From Chitinophagaceae bacterium (GTDB lineage Bacteria > Bacteroidota > Bacteroidia > Chitinophagales > Chitinophagaceae), in the NCBI GenBank assembly GCA_025351145.1, contig JANXWM010000443.1:1-11100 (forward strand): a stretch of 11,100 nucleotides of DNA, given 5' to 3'. The translations under genes were made by a program, and so were the position numbers. Of this stretch, positions 1 through 6,352 are shown piece by piece (the stretch's first letter is position 1; the number at the start of each line of letters is the position of its first letter). The notes under the pieces are model-generated. The model made no database searches, was not told where the DNA came from, and saw nothing but the letters and a program-made list of their open reading frames with translations.

Positions 1-130
1 TCATGAATCAGCTTTTACCGCAGCGAAGGTTGAAACCCTCGCTTCGATAAGAGATCAACAGAATATCTGAACGTACAAGAGTGCGACGCAACGAAAGCTT
101 CATAGAAATTCTTTTGCCCGGTCCAAAATA
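1..130. repeat. Right part of an intergenic inverted-repeat element, cut by the window start
   Basis: The right arm lies at 73-130. It begins with the family core GTACAAGAGTGCGACGCAA, continues with AAAGCTTCATAG, and ends in GCCCGGTCC followed by an A-rich edge. Positions 1-72 look like spacer: AGCTTTTACC at 10-19 is also found in the spacer of the element at 10602-10860, and GAACGTACAAGAG at the spacer/arm junction is the same in both. The spacer contains a hairpin around 22-43 (GCGAAGGTT with AACCCTCGC, one mismatch). The left arm should lie upstream of the window. An 82-codon reading frame on the minus strand across 15-263 runs through this repeat and a terminator and is not considered a gene. 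Confidence 0.8.
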
Positions 131-160
131 AAAAAACCGCCTCAAAAGAGAGACGGCTTT
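126..160 (-). terminator. Intrinsic terminator, minus strand
   Basis: The arms at 136-143 and 150-157 pair around a six-base loop. Two of the pairs are G-U wobbles if the minus strand is transcribed but A-C mismatches if the plus strand is, which favours the minus direction. On the minus strand the stem is followed by a long T-run (the complement of the A-rich stretch 125-136). No minus-strand gene directly upstream is visible before nrdJ, so it is either a backup terminator or serves an unseen short transcript. It directly adjoins the repeat arm ending at about 130. Confidence 0.6.
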
Positions 161-163
161 CTA

Positions 164-560
164 CCCTATATCCAAAAGGAGTTTTTATTAACTGCAACAT
201 TAACTTGGACAAAATAAAGGAGCAATCATTTTTAACACTTTGCAAATTAGAAGATAAAACCACGTAAATACATCCAATCTTGTAAATGTGGAAAACTGAA
301 TTGTTCTGTTAGAAGAATAATTTTCCCATATAATTTGAGATGTGAATTCTCTTATATAGATTGCATAAAAATAGGAGGGATTTCTCCCTCCTAAATTGAT
401 AAAATATATTATTTTATCTTTACAAAAAATCGAAAAAACCGGGCTTTTTTAGGATAAATTCTTTTGCCATTCCTAACAATAAACGGACAAAAGATTTCCT
501 TATAACCGGGCTTGCATTCACATTTGTTGTTCATAACATTTGTTTTTGCATTAACTAAAT
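164..560. other. AT-rich stretch without a recognisable gene
   Basis: No reading frame here has protein-like composition in either direction, and no tRNA or rRNA was recognised. Apart from the terminator at 363-393 the stretch holds a DnaA-box-like TTTTCCACA on the minus strand (287-295) and a ten-base direct repeat AACCGGGCTT (437-446 and 504-513), neither of which can be given a role. A TATCTTTA at 415-422 is one base off the Bacteroidota -7 consensus TAnnTTTG and could start the plus-strand RNA described to its right. Confidence 0.5.
363..393 (-). terminator. Intrinsic terminator, minus strand
   Basis: A perfect nine-pair stem (TAGGAGGGA at 372-380 and TCCCTCCTA at 385-393) encloses the four-base loop TTTC. 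On the minus strand it is followed by TTTTTATGC, a fair U-tract; the plus-strand side is A-rich with no T-run. It could be a second-line terminator for the minus-strand nrdJ transcript, about 320 bases beyond the nrdJ stop. Confidence 0.6.
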
Positions 561-646
561 CCACCAAAAGTGGTACAAGCTATGACTCTGTTAGCTTGTC
601 TACAGATTAGGGTTATCTATCGCAAGTAGGTAACCTTAATTTTTTT
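561..646 (+). ncRNA. Putative structured RNA ending in an intrinsic terminator
   Basis: Three hairpins follow each other on the plus strand. The first is short (CCAC 561-564 with GTGG 570-573). The second is a perfect eight-pair stem (ACAAGCTA 575-582 with TAGCTTGT 592-599). The third is long, 607-619 with 627-639, and its top can close as C621-G626 around a GCAA tetraloop (622-625). Two pairs of the third stem (G610-T636, T616-G630) are G-U only if the plus strand is the RNA, and the stem runs straight into seven Ts (640-646), as in a Rho-independent terminator. No start site is certain. It does not match a riboswitch or housekeeping RNA that I recognise; it may be a small RNA, or the 3' end of a longer plus-strand transcript. 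Confidence 0.45.
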
Positions 647-672
647 AAAAGAACTCAGAATATTACAAATTG

Positions 673-702
673 AAGAAGCCACCTTACAGTGGCTTCTTTT
701 TT
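673..702 (+). terminator. Intrinsic terminator beside the nrdJ 3' end, probably bidirectional
   Basis: The ten-pair stem AAGAAGCCAC (673-682) and GTGGCTTCTT (689-698) encloses a six-base loop and continues into Ts on the plus strand. Read on the minus strand the same stem lies about 13 bases after the nrdJ stop codon, with a weaker T-rich tail. Its position suggests it ends nrdJ transcription, although the better T-run is on the plus strand. Confidence 0.65.
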
Positions 703-714
703 CGATCAGCTATA

Positions 715-3700
715 TTAACTGCAACCCATACTGTTTCCGCAATTTAAACACTTGTAGCAAGTACCGCTGCGCATGGTGATGTGGCCGCAAACATTACAGG
801 CCGGTGCATCGCTCTGCATATTTTTTGCCGCTGCATTTACCGCATCTAAACCTGACTCCTGGCGAACGGATGTCGCCTTTTGCATTTTCTGTGGCTGTGT
901 TAACGGAGAAGCTGTAACCCTTACATTACTTAGCTCCGGCTTGCCAATTAAAGTAACATCTCCGGCCTCGCCGAGATTGCTTATTTCGGGGCGGTCTATT
1001 ACATGCACAAGATCTGTTCTGTTAAGGTATTCATATGCCAGTGCACGGAATATAAAGTCAACAATAGAAGTGGTTGTTTTAATATTCGGATGATCAACCA
1101 TACCAGCCGGCTCGAACTTGGTGAACACAAATTTTTCTACAAACTCTTCCAGTGGCACGCCATATTGAAGGCCAACTGAAATGGAGATGGCGAAACAGTT
1201 CATTAAACTGCGCAGTGTAGAACCCTCTTTGGCAAGATCGATAAAGATTTCTCCTAATGTGCCATCAGTATATTCGCCTGTACGCAGGAAGATAACCTGC
1301 CCGCCCACTTTTGCTTTTTGTGTAAAGCCACGGCGTTTTGCGGGTAATTTTTTGCGCTCTACTATTTTAGAGAGCTGGCGTTTAAAAGAAGTATCGCTGC
1401 TTTCCTGCATGCGCTTTTGTACTTCTTCAAGCAAGTCGTCAACAGATAATTTAGCGAGGTCAACCAGGTTTGATTCTTCGAGCACACTCGTTACTGCGGG
1501 TAATTCTGCGGCCTCTTCTTTTGTATCTTCTGTCTTTTTCTTTTTATCGGATTTGTTGCTAAGCGGCTGAGATAATTTAGAACCGTCGCGGTACAAAGCA
1601 TTTGCTTTTAATCCCATCTTCCAGCTAAGCAAATAACATTCTGCAATTTCTTCAACTGTTGCTTCGTGTGGCAGATTAATCGTCTTTGAAATGGCACCGC
1701 TTAAGAAAGGCTGGCAGGCTGCCATCATTTTAATATGACCGTAAGCGTGTATAAAACGTTCGCCTTTTTTACCGCATTTGTTGGCACAATCGAATACAGA
1801 TAAATGCTCGTCTTTTAAATAAGGCGCGCCTTCAACTGTCATGGTGCCGCAGATAAAATCGTTGGCTGCATCTACTTCTTCATCGGTAAAACCAAGCGCT
1901 TCAAGCAGGTCGAAATTCCAGTCGTTGTATTGAGCTGCGGTAAAGCCTAATCTTTCAAGACAGGCCTCGCCAAGAGAATATTTATTAAAGATGAACCCAA
2001 TTTCAAAAGCAGCCTTTGCTGCATTGTTGAGCTTCAAAATCTCTTCTGCAATAAAACCCTTTTCGCTTAATGTTTGAGAATTGATGAAAGGGGCACCATC
2101 GAAACTTGCTGAACCAACAGCATAATTAATAATGGCATCCATTTGCTTTTGGCTGTAACCAAGGTTCTTTAAAGCAGCAGGTACCGATTGATTGATGATC
2201 TTAAAATAGCCGCCACCCGAAAGCTTCTTAAACTTAACCAATGCAAAGTCAGGCTCAACACCGGTTGTATCGCAATCCATTACCAGGCCTATTGTTCCCG
2301 TTGGGGCAATCACCGTGGTTTGTGCGTTGCGGTAACCGAATTTTTCGCCAAGCTGCACCGCATCGTCCCATGCTTTTGTTGCAGCCCTTAATAAATCTTC
2401 AGGACAATATTTCGCATTAATGCCTACAGGTTTTACACTCAATCCCTCATAAGCTTCGTTTGCATCATAAGCCGCAGCACGGTGGTTGCGCATTACACGC
2501 AGCATGTCTTCTTTGTTCTCTTCGTATCTTACAAATGACCCGTGAACTTCGGCTAATTCTGCAGATGTTTTATAAGCAATACCCGTCATGATTGCTGTAA
2601 TGGCACCAGCAATACCACGTGCTTCTTCGCTGTCGTAAGCAATACCGCTTACCATTAGTAGTGTACCAAGGTTAGCGAAGCCAAGACCAAGTGTTCTGTA
2701 ATCGTAAGAAAGCTGCGCTACTTCTTTTGAAGGAAACTGCGCCATTAAAACAGAAATTTCCAAAACAGTAGTCCACAGGCGGCAGGTATATTCAAAGCCT
2801 TCTATGTCAAGTTTGTTTGTTTCAGTATCAAAGAATTTCATCAGGTTAGCACTGGCAAGGTTACATGCTGTATTATCCAAGAACATATATTCGCTGCATG
2901 GGTTCGATGCATTGATCCTTCCGCCTTTGGGGCAGGTATGCCATTCGTTAATGGTAGTATCATATTGTGCACCGGGATCAGCGCAACGCCATGCTGCGTA
3001 AGAAATCTGGTTCCATACTTCACGGGCCGGGATTTTTTTCATTACACGGCCATCGGTTCTCGCTTTCAGTTCCCAATCGCCGTCTTCTTCCAGCACTTTA
3101 AAGAAATCGTTTGGTATACGAACAGAGTTATTAGAGTTTTGACCAGACACAGTAAGGTATGCTTCACCTTCGTAATGTGCATCATAACCTGAACTGATCA
3201 ACGCACCCACTTTTTTCTCTTCCTCTACTTTCCAGTTAATAAATTTCATTATCTCAGGATGATCCAAATCGAGACAAACCATTTTAGCCGCACGGCGTGT
3301 AGTACCACCACTTTTAATGGCACCTGCAGCACGGTCGCCAATTTTAAGAAAGCTCATTAAACCGCTGGAAGTACCACCACCGCTCAGTCTCTCGCCTTCG
3401 CCGCGTATCTGTGAAAAGTTGGTGCCAACGCCAGAACCATATTTAAAAATGCGGGCTTCTCTTGTCCACAAATCCATGATGCCGCCTTCATTCACTAAAT
3501 CATCCGTTACACTTAAAATAAAACATGCATGCGGCTGAGGACGTTCATAAGCATTCGCAGATTTTTTTAATATGCCGTCAACTGCATCAACATAATAGTG
3601 ACCCTGCGGCTTACCGGTAATGCCATAGCTTTCGTGTAAACCGGTATTGAACCATTGTGGACTGTTAGGCACGCAGCTTTGGTTAAGGATACTAAAAGCA

Positions 3701-4074
3701 AGTTCATCATAAAATACCTCAGCATCTTTTGCATCTGCGAAATAACCATAGCGTTCGCCCCAAACACGCCAGCAATTGGCCATACGGTGAGCCACCTGTT
3801 TTATCGAAGTTTCCCTGCCCAAAGAACCATCCGGCTGAGGAATGCCTGCTTTACGAAAATATTTTTGCGCCAGTATATCTGTTGCTATCTGGCTCCATTG
3901 TTTGGGTACTTCTACATTGTTCATTTCAAACACCACTTCCCCGTTGGGGTTGCGGATGATGCTGGTACGGTAATCGTATTCAAACAAATCGAAAGGATTG
4001 ATACCTTCTTTTGTAAAGCGGCGCTCAAACTTGAGGCCTTTTTGGGGTTGTTGTTTTGCCATGGCAGGATGCAT
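715..4074 (-). CDS. nrdJ: Adenosylcobalamin-dependent (class II) ribonucleoside-diphosphate reductase
   Basis: Cytosolic enzyme reducing ribonucleotides to deoxyribonucleotides for DNA synthesis, using coenzyme B12 to generate the cysteine radical, so it needs no NrdB subunit and no oxygen. The 1119 residues show HACF with the first redox Cys (C184), then NPCSE (391-395) with the radical Cys C393 and catalytic Glu E395, then the partner Cys C404 in NTACNLAS, and the substrate-binding loop APTGTIG (590-596). A charged linker (about 835-905) leads to a TSCPD-type domain (about 915-1020). The tail has six cysteines (C1093, C1096, C1106, C1109, C1112, C1118), as expected for a zinc ribbon plus redox tail. 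This is the long class II type; all key residues are present. A second in-frame ATG four codons on (MAKQQ, 4062) may be the true start. No nrdA, nrdB or nrdD gene is in the window. Confidence 0.95.
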   Translation of the reverse strand: MHPAMAKQQPQKGLKFERRFTKEGINPFDLFEYDYRTSIIRNPNGEVVFEMNNVEVPKQWSQIATDILAQKYFRKAGIPQPDGSLGRETSIKQVAHRMANCWRVWGERYGYFADAKDAEVFYDELAFSILNQSCVPNSPQWFNTGLHESYGITGKPQGHYYVDAVDGILKKSANAYERPQPHACFILSVTDDLVNEGGIMDLWTREARIFKYGSGVGTNFSQIRGEGERLSGGGTSSGLMSFLKIGDRAAGAIKSGGTTRRAAKMVCLDLDHPEIMKFINWKVEEEKKVGALISSGYDAHYEGEAYLTVSGQNSNNSVRIPNDFFKVLEEDGDWELKARTDGRVMKKIPAREVWNQISYAAWRCADPGAQYDTTINEWHTCPKGGRINASNPCSEYMFLDNTACNLASANLMKFFDTETNKLDIEGFEYTCRLWTTVLEISVLMAQFPSKEVAQLSYDYRTLGLGFANLGTLLMVSGIAYDSEEARGIAGAITAIMTGIAYKTSAELAEVHGSFVRYEENKEDMLRVMRNHRAAAYDANEAYEGLSVKPVGINAKYCPEDLLRAATKAWDDAVQLGEKFGYRNAQTTVIAPTGTIGLVMDCDTTGVEPDFALVKFKKLSGGGYFKIINQSVPAALKNLGYSQKQMDAIINYAVGSASFDGAPFINSQTLSEKGFIAEEILKLNNAAKAAFEIGFIFNKYSLGEACLERLGFTAAQYNDWNFDLLEALGFTDEEVDAANDFICGTMTVEGAPYLKDEHLSVFDCANKCGKKGERFIHAYGHIKMMAACQPFLSGAISKTINLPHEATVEEIAECYLLSWKMGLKANALYRDGSKLSQPLSNKSDKKKKTEDTKEEAAELPAVTSVLEESNLVDLAKLSVDDLLEEVQKRMQESSDTSFKRQLSKIVERKKLPAKRRGFTQKAKVGGQVIFLRTGEYTDGTLGEIFIDLAKEGSTLRSLMNCFAISISVGLQYGVPLEEFVEKFVFTKFEPAGMVDHPNIKTTTSIVDFIFRALAYEYLNRTDLVHVIDRPEISNLGEAGDVTLIGKPELSNVRVTASPLTQPQKMQKATSVRQESGLDAVNAAAKNMQSDAPACNVCGHITMRSGTCYKCLNCGNSMGCS

Positions 4075-4138
4075 TTATATATATTTAATGAAATTGGTTT
4101 TTCCGCTTTGTTAATAAATTATGAAGCAGTAGACGAAA

Positions 4139-4175
4139 ATATCTTTATGCAGCGAGAAAACCGCTGCTTAGATAT
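4139..4175. promoter_or_regulatory. Long inverted repeat upstream of nrdJ
   Basis: An inner perfect stem (GCAGCG 4149-4154 and CGCTGC 4162-4167, seven-base loop) is extended, after a small internal loop, by an outer perfect stem (ATATCT 4139-4144 and AGATAT 4170-4175). It ends about 65 bases before the nrdJ start. It could be a leader hairpin in the nrdJ mRNA or a protein-binding palindrome. On the minus strand it is followed by ATTTTC, which is too weak to call a terminator. Confidence 0.4.
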
Positions 4176-4183
4176 TAACAGCA

Positions 4184-4192
4184 TGTGGAAAA
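4184..4192 (-). promoter_or_regulatory. DnaA-box-like nonamer (TTTTCCACA)
   Basis: The minus strand reads TTTTCCACA, one base from the strict DnaA box. It lies 48 bases from a perfect box at 4240-4248 in the opposite orientation, both upstream of nrdJ. A single such site occurs by chance at moderate frequency; only the pairing and location make it worth listing. Confidence 0.3.
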
Positions 4193-4239
4193 TGAAAACC
4201 TGCTTTTCGATACCACACAACCGCATTGGGTTTGCTTCA

Positions 4240-4248
4240 TTATCCACA
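4240..4248 (+). promoter_or_regulatory. Perfect DnaA-box match (TTATCCACA) upstream of nrdJ
   Basis: The nonamer TTATCCACA equals the DnaA consensus box. It is about 165 bases upstream of the nrdJ start. DnaA is known to control the nrdAB ribonucleotide reductase operon in E. coli; a similar link here is inference. There is no cluster or AT-rich unwinding element, so this is not read as a replication origin. Confidence 0.35.
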
Positions 4249-4351
4249 TAAAAATATCAATGGTGTACAAAAATTAACCCGGTAAACGCGGATTTACACT
4301 ATATGAAATTGCTCAATCTAACTGCATTGTTTTATTCAGGTAGGTTATTAC

Positions 4352-4549
4352 TTTTTAGCCGGGCAGAGGATCTTTGTGAACCGTTCCTTGCGTCGCACTC
4401 TTGTACTAAAGAATAGCTATGAGCTTTTGGCTGCGGGTTACGAGCCCTTGTGTTTTGCTCGCAGCTCATAGCTTGCTGCTTCTTAATCCAACCGTACAAG
4501 TGTGCGACGCAACGGAAGCTTCATTTATACTCTGTAGTGGGGCTAAAAA
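4352..4549. repeat. Complete intergenic inverted-repeat element (copy A)
   Basis: The left arm (4352-4406) reads from TTTTTAGCCGGGC to TTGCGTCGCACTCTTGTAC. The right arm (4494-4549) runs from GTACAAGTGTGCGACGCAA through AAGCTTCAT to GGGGCTAAAAA. Arm pairing is strong over the innermost 19 bases and weaker outside. The 87-bp spacer holds its own perfect ten-pair inverted repeat (AGCTATGAGC 4415-4424 and GCTCATAGCT 4464-4473), so the whole copy can fold as a nested hairpin. It ends six bases from the beta-lactamase stop codon. The nrdJ-to-beta-lactamase gap (4075-4555) contains no gene. Confidence 0.85.
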
Positions 4550-4555
4550 TTGACT

Positions 4556-5398
4556 TTACTTTTTGCCGAGGAAGAAGCCCTGCTCTTTTAAAATGCCTTT
4601 TAAAATATTCATGCGAACAGTGGGCATATCTATATTGTGCGGCCCTTCTACGTTTAATACGAAGGGAAATACGTGCTGGTTTTCTTCGATCCAGCCAACC
4701 ACCCAGCCAATGGCATTTCCATTTTCGCTAAAACCCCAGCCTGTTTTGTAACTAAGTTTGTAGTTAGCGTTGTTTTCCTGCAGCATTAGCTTTTTTACAA
4801 TATCCTGCGGGCGGCCCTGGAACTGCAACTGGTTAAAGTATAATTTCTTTACCAGCCCGAGTTCCTCGTCTGGCGTAACTTTCAGGCTGTTGTCTAACCA
4901 GAAGGTATCAATATTATTTGTGATGGTAAACTTCTTGTAGCGTGAGCCAAAACCAAGTGTATCGAGCCAGTGCTGCATAGTATCTTTTCCAATGCGGCGG
5001 GCCACTTCCTGGTAGTAAGGTACGGCAGATGCTTTAAAGGCTTCTTCCATTGTAAGGTTTTTATTCCAGGTTGTGGCCGTATCGCCATTGGGGTATTTTC
5101 TTATAATGCCATCCCAGGCTATTACCATTTTTTCATTAAGTATTTTTCCTGTTTGAATGCCAACAAGTGTGTTGATGATCTTAAATGTTGAAGCCGGCAA
5201 ATAGGTTGAATCTTTATAGCGCGAAAGGTTATAAATGGTAAAATTCCCCAGCCCGTTATCGTATAAACCAAAAGTGCCGGTTACTTTATTATCGTCGAAG
5301 AATTTTTTAAGGCTGTCATCTATTGTAACATTATTTGGGGAGCAGGCAGCTAAAGAAAAGAGCAGGGAAGCGAAAACCAGTTTTACGAAAATATTCAT
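4556..5398 (-). CDS. Class D (OXA-type) serine beta-lactamase, lipoprotein
   Basis: Hydrolyses beta-lactams; probably anchored in the periplasm by a lipid. With the start at 5398 the protein has 280 residues, the usual OXA size. The N-terminal 19 residues form a lipoprotein signal with lipobox LAAC (C19). The catalytic STFK is at 70-73 (nucleophile S70; K73 the lysine carboxylated in this class), SAV at 124-126, W167 in TFWLDNSL corresponds to the tryptophan that protects that lysine, and KTG is at 218-220. The usual YGN motif reads FGS (150-152), an unusual variant. The frame can be extended upstream to an ATG at 5428, but that would put ten residues before the signal peptide and a likely -7 box (5413-5420) lies between the two ATGs. 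A beta-lactam-sensing relative is less likely because the protein is short and has no membrane-spanning sensor part. Spectrum cannot be told from sequence. Confidence 0.87.
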   Translation of the reverse strand: MNIFVKLVFASLLFSLAACSPNNVTIDDSLKKFFDDNKVTGTFGLYDNGLGNFTIYNLSRYKDSTYLPASTFKIINTLVGIQTGKILNEKMVIAWDGIIRKYPNGDTATTWNKNLTMEEAFKASAVPYYQEVARRIGKDTMQHWLDTLGFGSRYKKFTITNNIDTFWLDNSLKVTPDEELGLVKKLYFNQLQFQGRPQDIVKKLMLQENNANYKLSYKTGWGFSENGNAIGWVVGWIEENQHVFPFVLNVEGPHNIDMPTVRMNILKGILKEQGFFLGKK

Positions 5399-5412
5399 AT
5401 AAAAAATTTGCG

Positions 5413-5420
5413 CAAAGCTA
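5413..5420 (-). promoter_or_regulatory. Likely -7 promoter element of the beta-lactamase gene
   Basis: The minus strand reads TAGCTTTG, a perfect match to the Bacteroidota -7 consensus TAnnTTTG, with a T-rich TATTTT patch about 17 bases further upstream as a possible -33 region. It lies 15 bases before the ATG at 5398 and after the ATG at 5428, which helps decide the start codon. Transcripts would have a very short leader. Confidence 0.45.
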
Positions 5421-5491
5421 TTGCACACAGCTCTTTTAAAATAATAATGTGCGTAAAAGTTTATCTTAGCAATTGCTTAAAGTAAACAAGT

Positions 5492-6115
5492 ATGAATAAA
5501 GTATTTAATACAGCAACTGCCTGTATAGCACTGTTTCTTTTAGCTATGTTATTTTTCTCGTGCCAGAAAGGCCTGAGCGCTGATCCGGTAATTGTTGTTC
5601 CGCCAGCTGCTGACACAACAGTTAACGCTAACCACGATACAACAACTCAAAATATCCCTCCGCCCGATACAACATCGTATTACATTTCCTTTAAAGCAAA
5701 TGGCGATTTAAAGGAGTACAGGGCTTTTAACCGTGTTAACTTTTTTTCTGTTCCGGGAAGCCCATTGTACAGTTGCCATGTTGAGGGGCAATTGAATTTA
5801 AGACAGTCGAGCAACGACATAAGCCTCTACATTAACGATGTTGATTCTATTGCCGCCAACATTGAATATACTGACAAGCAGATTGACAGTACGGCACAAG
5901 CCACCATTGCATACTACGATGATAATGGCAATCAATTTGCGTCGGTTGTTTTGAAGCAGCAGGCAATAGTAAAAATTAAAATCACTGCTATAACCGCAAC
6001 TTATGTGTCGGGTATTTTTTCCGGATCAGCAGAAACAGTGGATGGCATTTCGGGTATTGTAATGCCCAATATTTACGATATTACCGAGGGGGTTTTTAAA
6101 GTAAAAAGGCTTTGA
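5492..6115 (+). CDS. Small lipoprotein of unknown function
   Basis: 207 residues. A lipoprotein signal (hydrophobic 11-22, lipobox FFSC with C24) indicates membrane attachment. Residues 30-61 form a Pro/Thr/Asp-rich linker, followed by a globular, beta-strand-rich domain (about 62-207) starting YYISFKANGD and ending in EGVFKVKRL. This layout is common for surface or periplasmic lipoproteins of Bacteroidota, in which a repeated pattern like GIFSG-ITEGVF closes a beta sandwich, but no family can be named. It is divergent from the beta-lactamase gene (93-bp gap shared by the promoters); TATCTTAG at 5462-5469 is one base off a -7 box. A link to the beta-lactamase is not shown. The stop codon abuts repeat copy B with no spacing. 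Confidence 0.85.
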   Translation: MNKVFNTATACIALFLLAMLFFSCQKGLSADPVIVVPPAADTTVNANHDTTTQNIPPPDTTSYYISFKANGDLKEYRAFNRVNFFSVPGSPLYSCHVEGQLNLRQSSNDISLYINDVDSIAANIEYTDKQIDSTAQATIAYYDDNGNQFASVVLKQQAIVKIKITAITATYVSGIFSGSAETVDGISGIVMPNIYDITEGVFKVKRL

Positions 6116-6320
6116 TTTTTTAGCCCGGCTTTAGGAATACTATGAAGCGTTCCTTGTGTCGCACACTTTTACTTTTGGAATATAACTGAACTTCTACAGC
6201 CAATACACCCACTGCAAAATAAAGGCTCAACAGATCTGTAAGCCATAGCTGCCTCATGTTAAGAACCTACAAGAGTGCGACGCAAGTAAAGCCAGGTATT
6301 GTTATACTGCCGGGTAAACA
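6116..6320. repeat. Complete intergenic inverted-repeat element (copy B)
   Basis: The left arm (6116-6172) starts directly after the lipoprotein stop codon with TTTTTAGCCCGGCTTTAGG, passes CTATGAAGCGTTCC and ends in the degenerate core TTGTGTCGCACACTTTTAC. The right arm (6267-6320) begins CTACAAGAGTGCGACGCAA and ends TGCCGGGTAAAC. The spacer of 94 bases has no evident conservation with the other copies. The element fills most of the convergent gap between the lipoprotein gene and the 726-residue protein gene, and as an inverted repeat followed by a T-rich patch (6324-6334) may also end transcription. Confidence 0.8.
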
Positions 6321-6352
6321 AATTTCTTTTTTTTATAAAATAGGATGGAGGA

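Noticed and set aside
15..263. 82-codon reading frame on the minus strand
   Set aside because: It runs through a minus-strand terminator and a repeat arm and has no domain or signal character.
437..513. Direct repeat AACCGGGCTT (437-446 and 504-513), perhaps a decayed repeat arm
   Set aside because: It resembles the outer edge of the repeat arms but the diagnostic GTGCGACGCAA core is absent nearby.
4240..4248. Replication origin
   Set aside because: Only one perfect DnaA box and one variant nearby, with no dnaA or dnaN gene and no box cluster.
3655..4251. 198-codon frame on the plus strand opposite the nrdJ start
   Set aside because: It is antisense to a well-supported enzyme gene; composition rich in Phe, Cys and His is typical of an antisense frame.
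4296..4309. Possible NrdR box (ACACTATATGAAAT)
   Set aside because: Only the first half fits the palindromic NrdR consensus, no second box at the usual spacing is found, and it is over 220 bases from nrdJ.
4075..4351. Cobalamin riboswitch upstream of the B12-dependent reductase
   Set aside because: Expected on functional grounds, but no B12-box-like conserved core was recognised on the minus strand.
5399..5428. Ten extra N-terminal codons of the beta-lactamase
   Set aside because: They precede a complete lipoprotein signal peptide and overlap a likely -7 promoter box.
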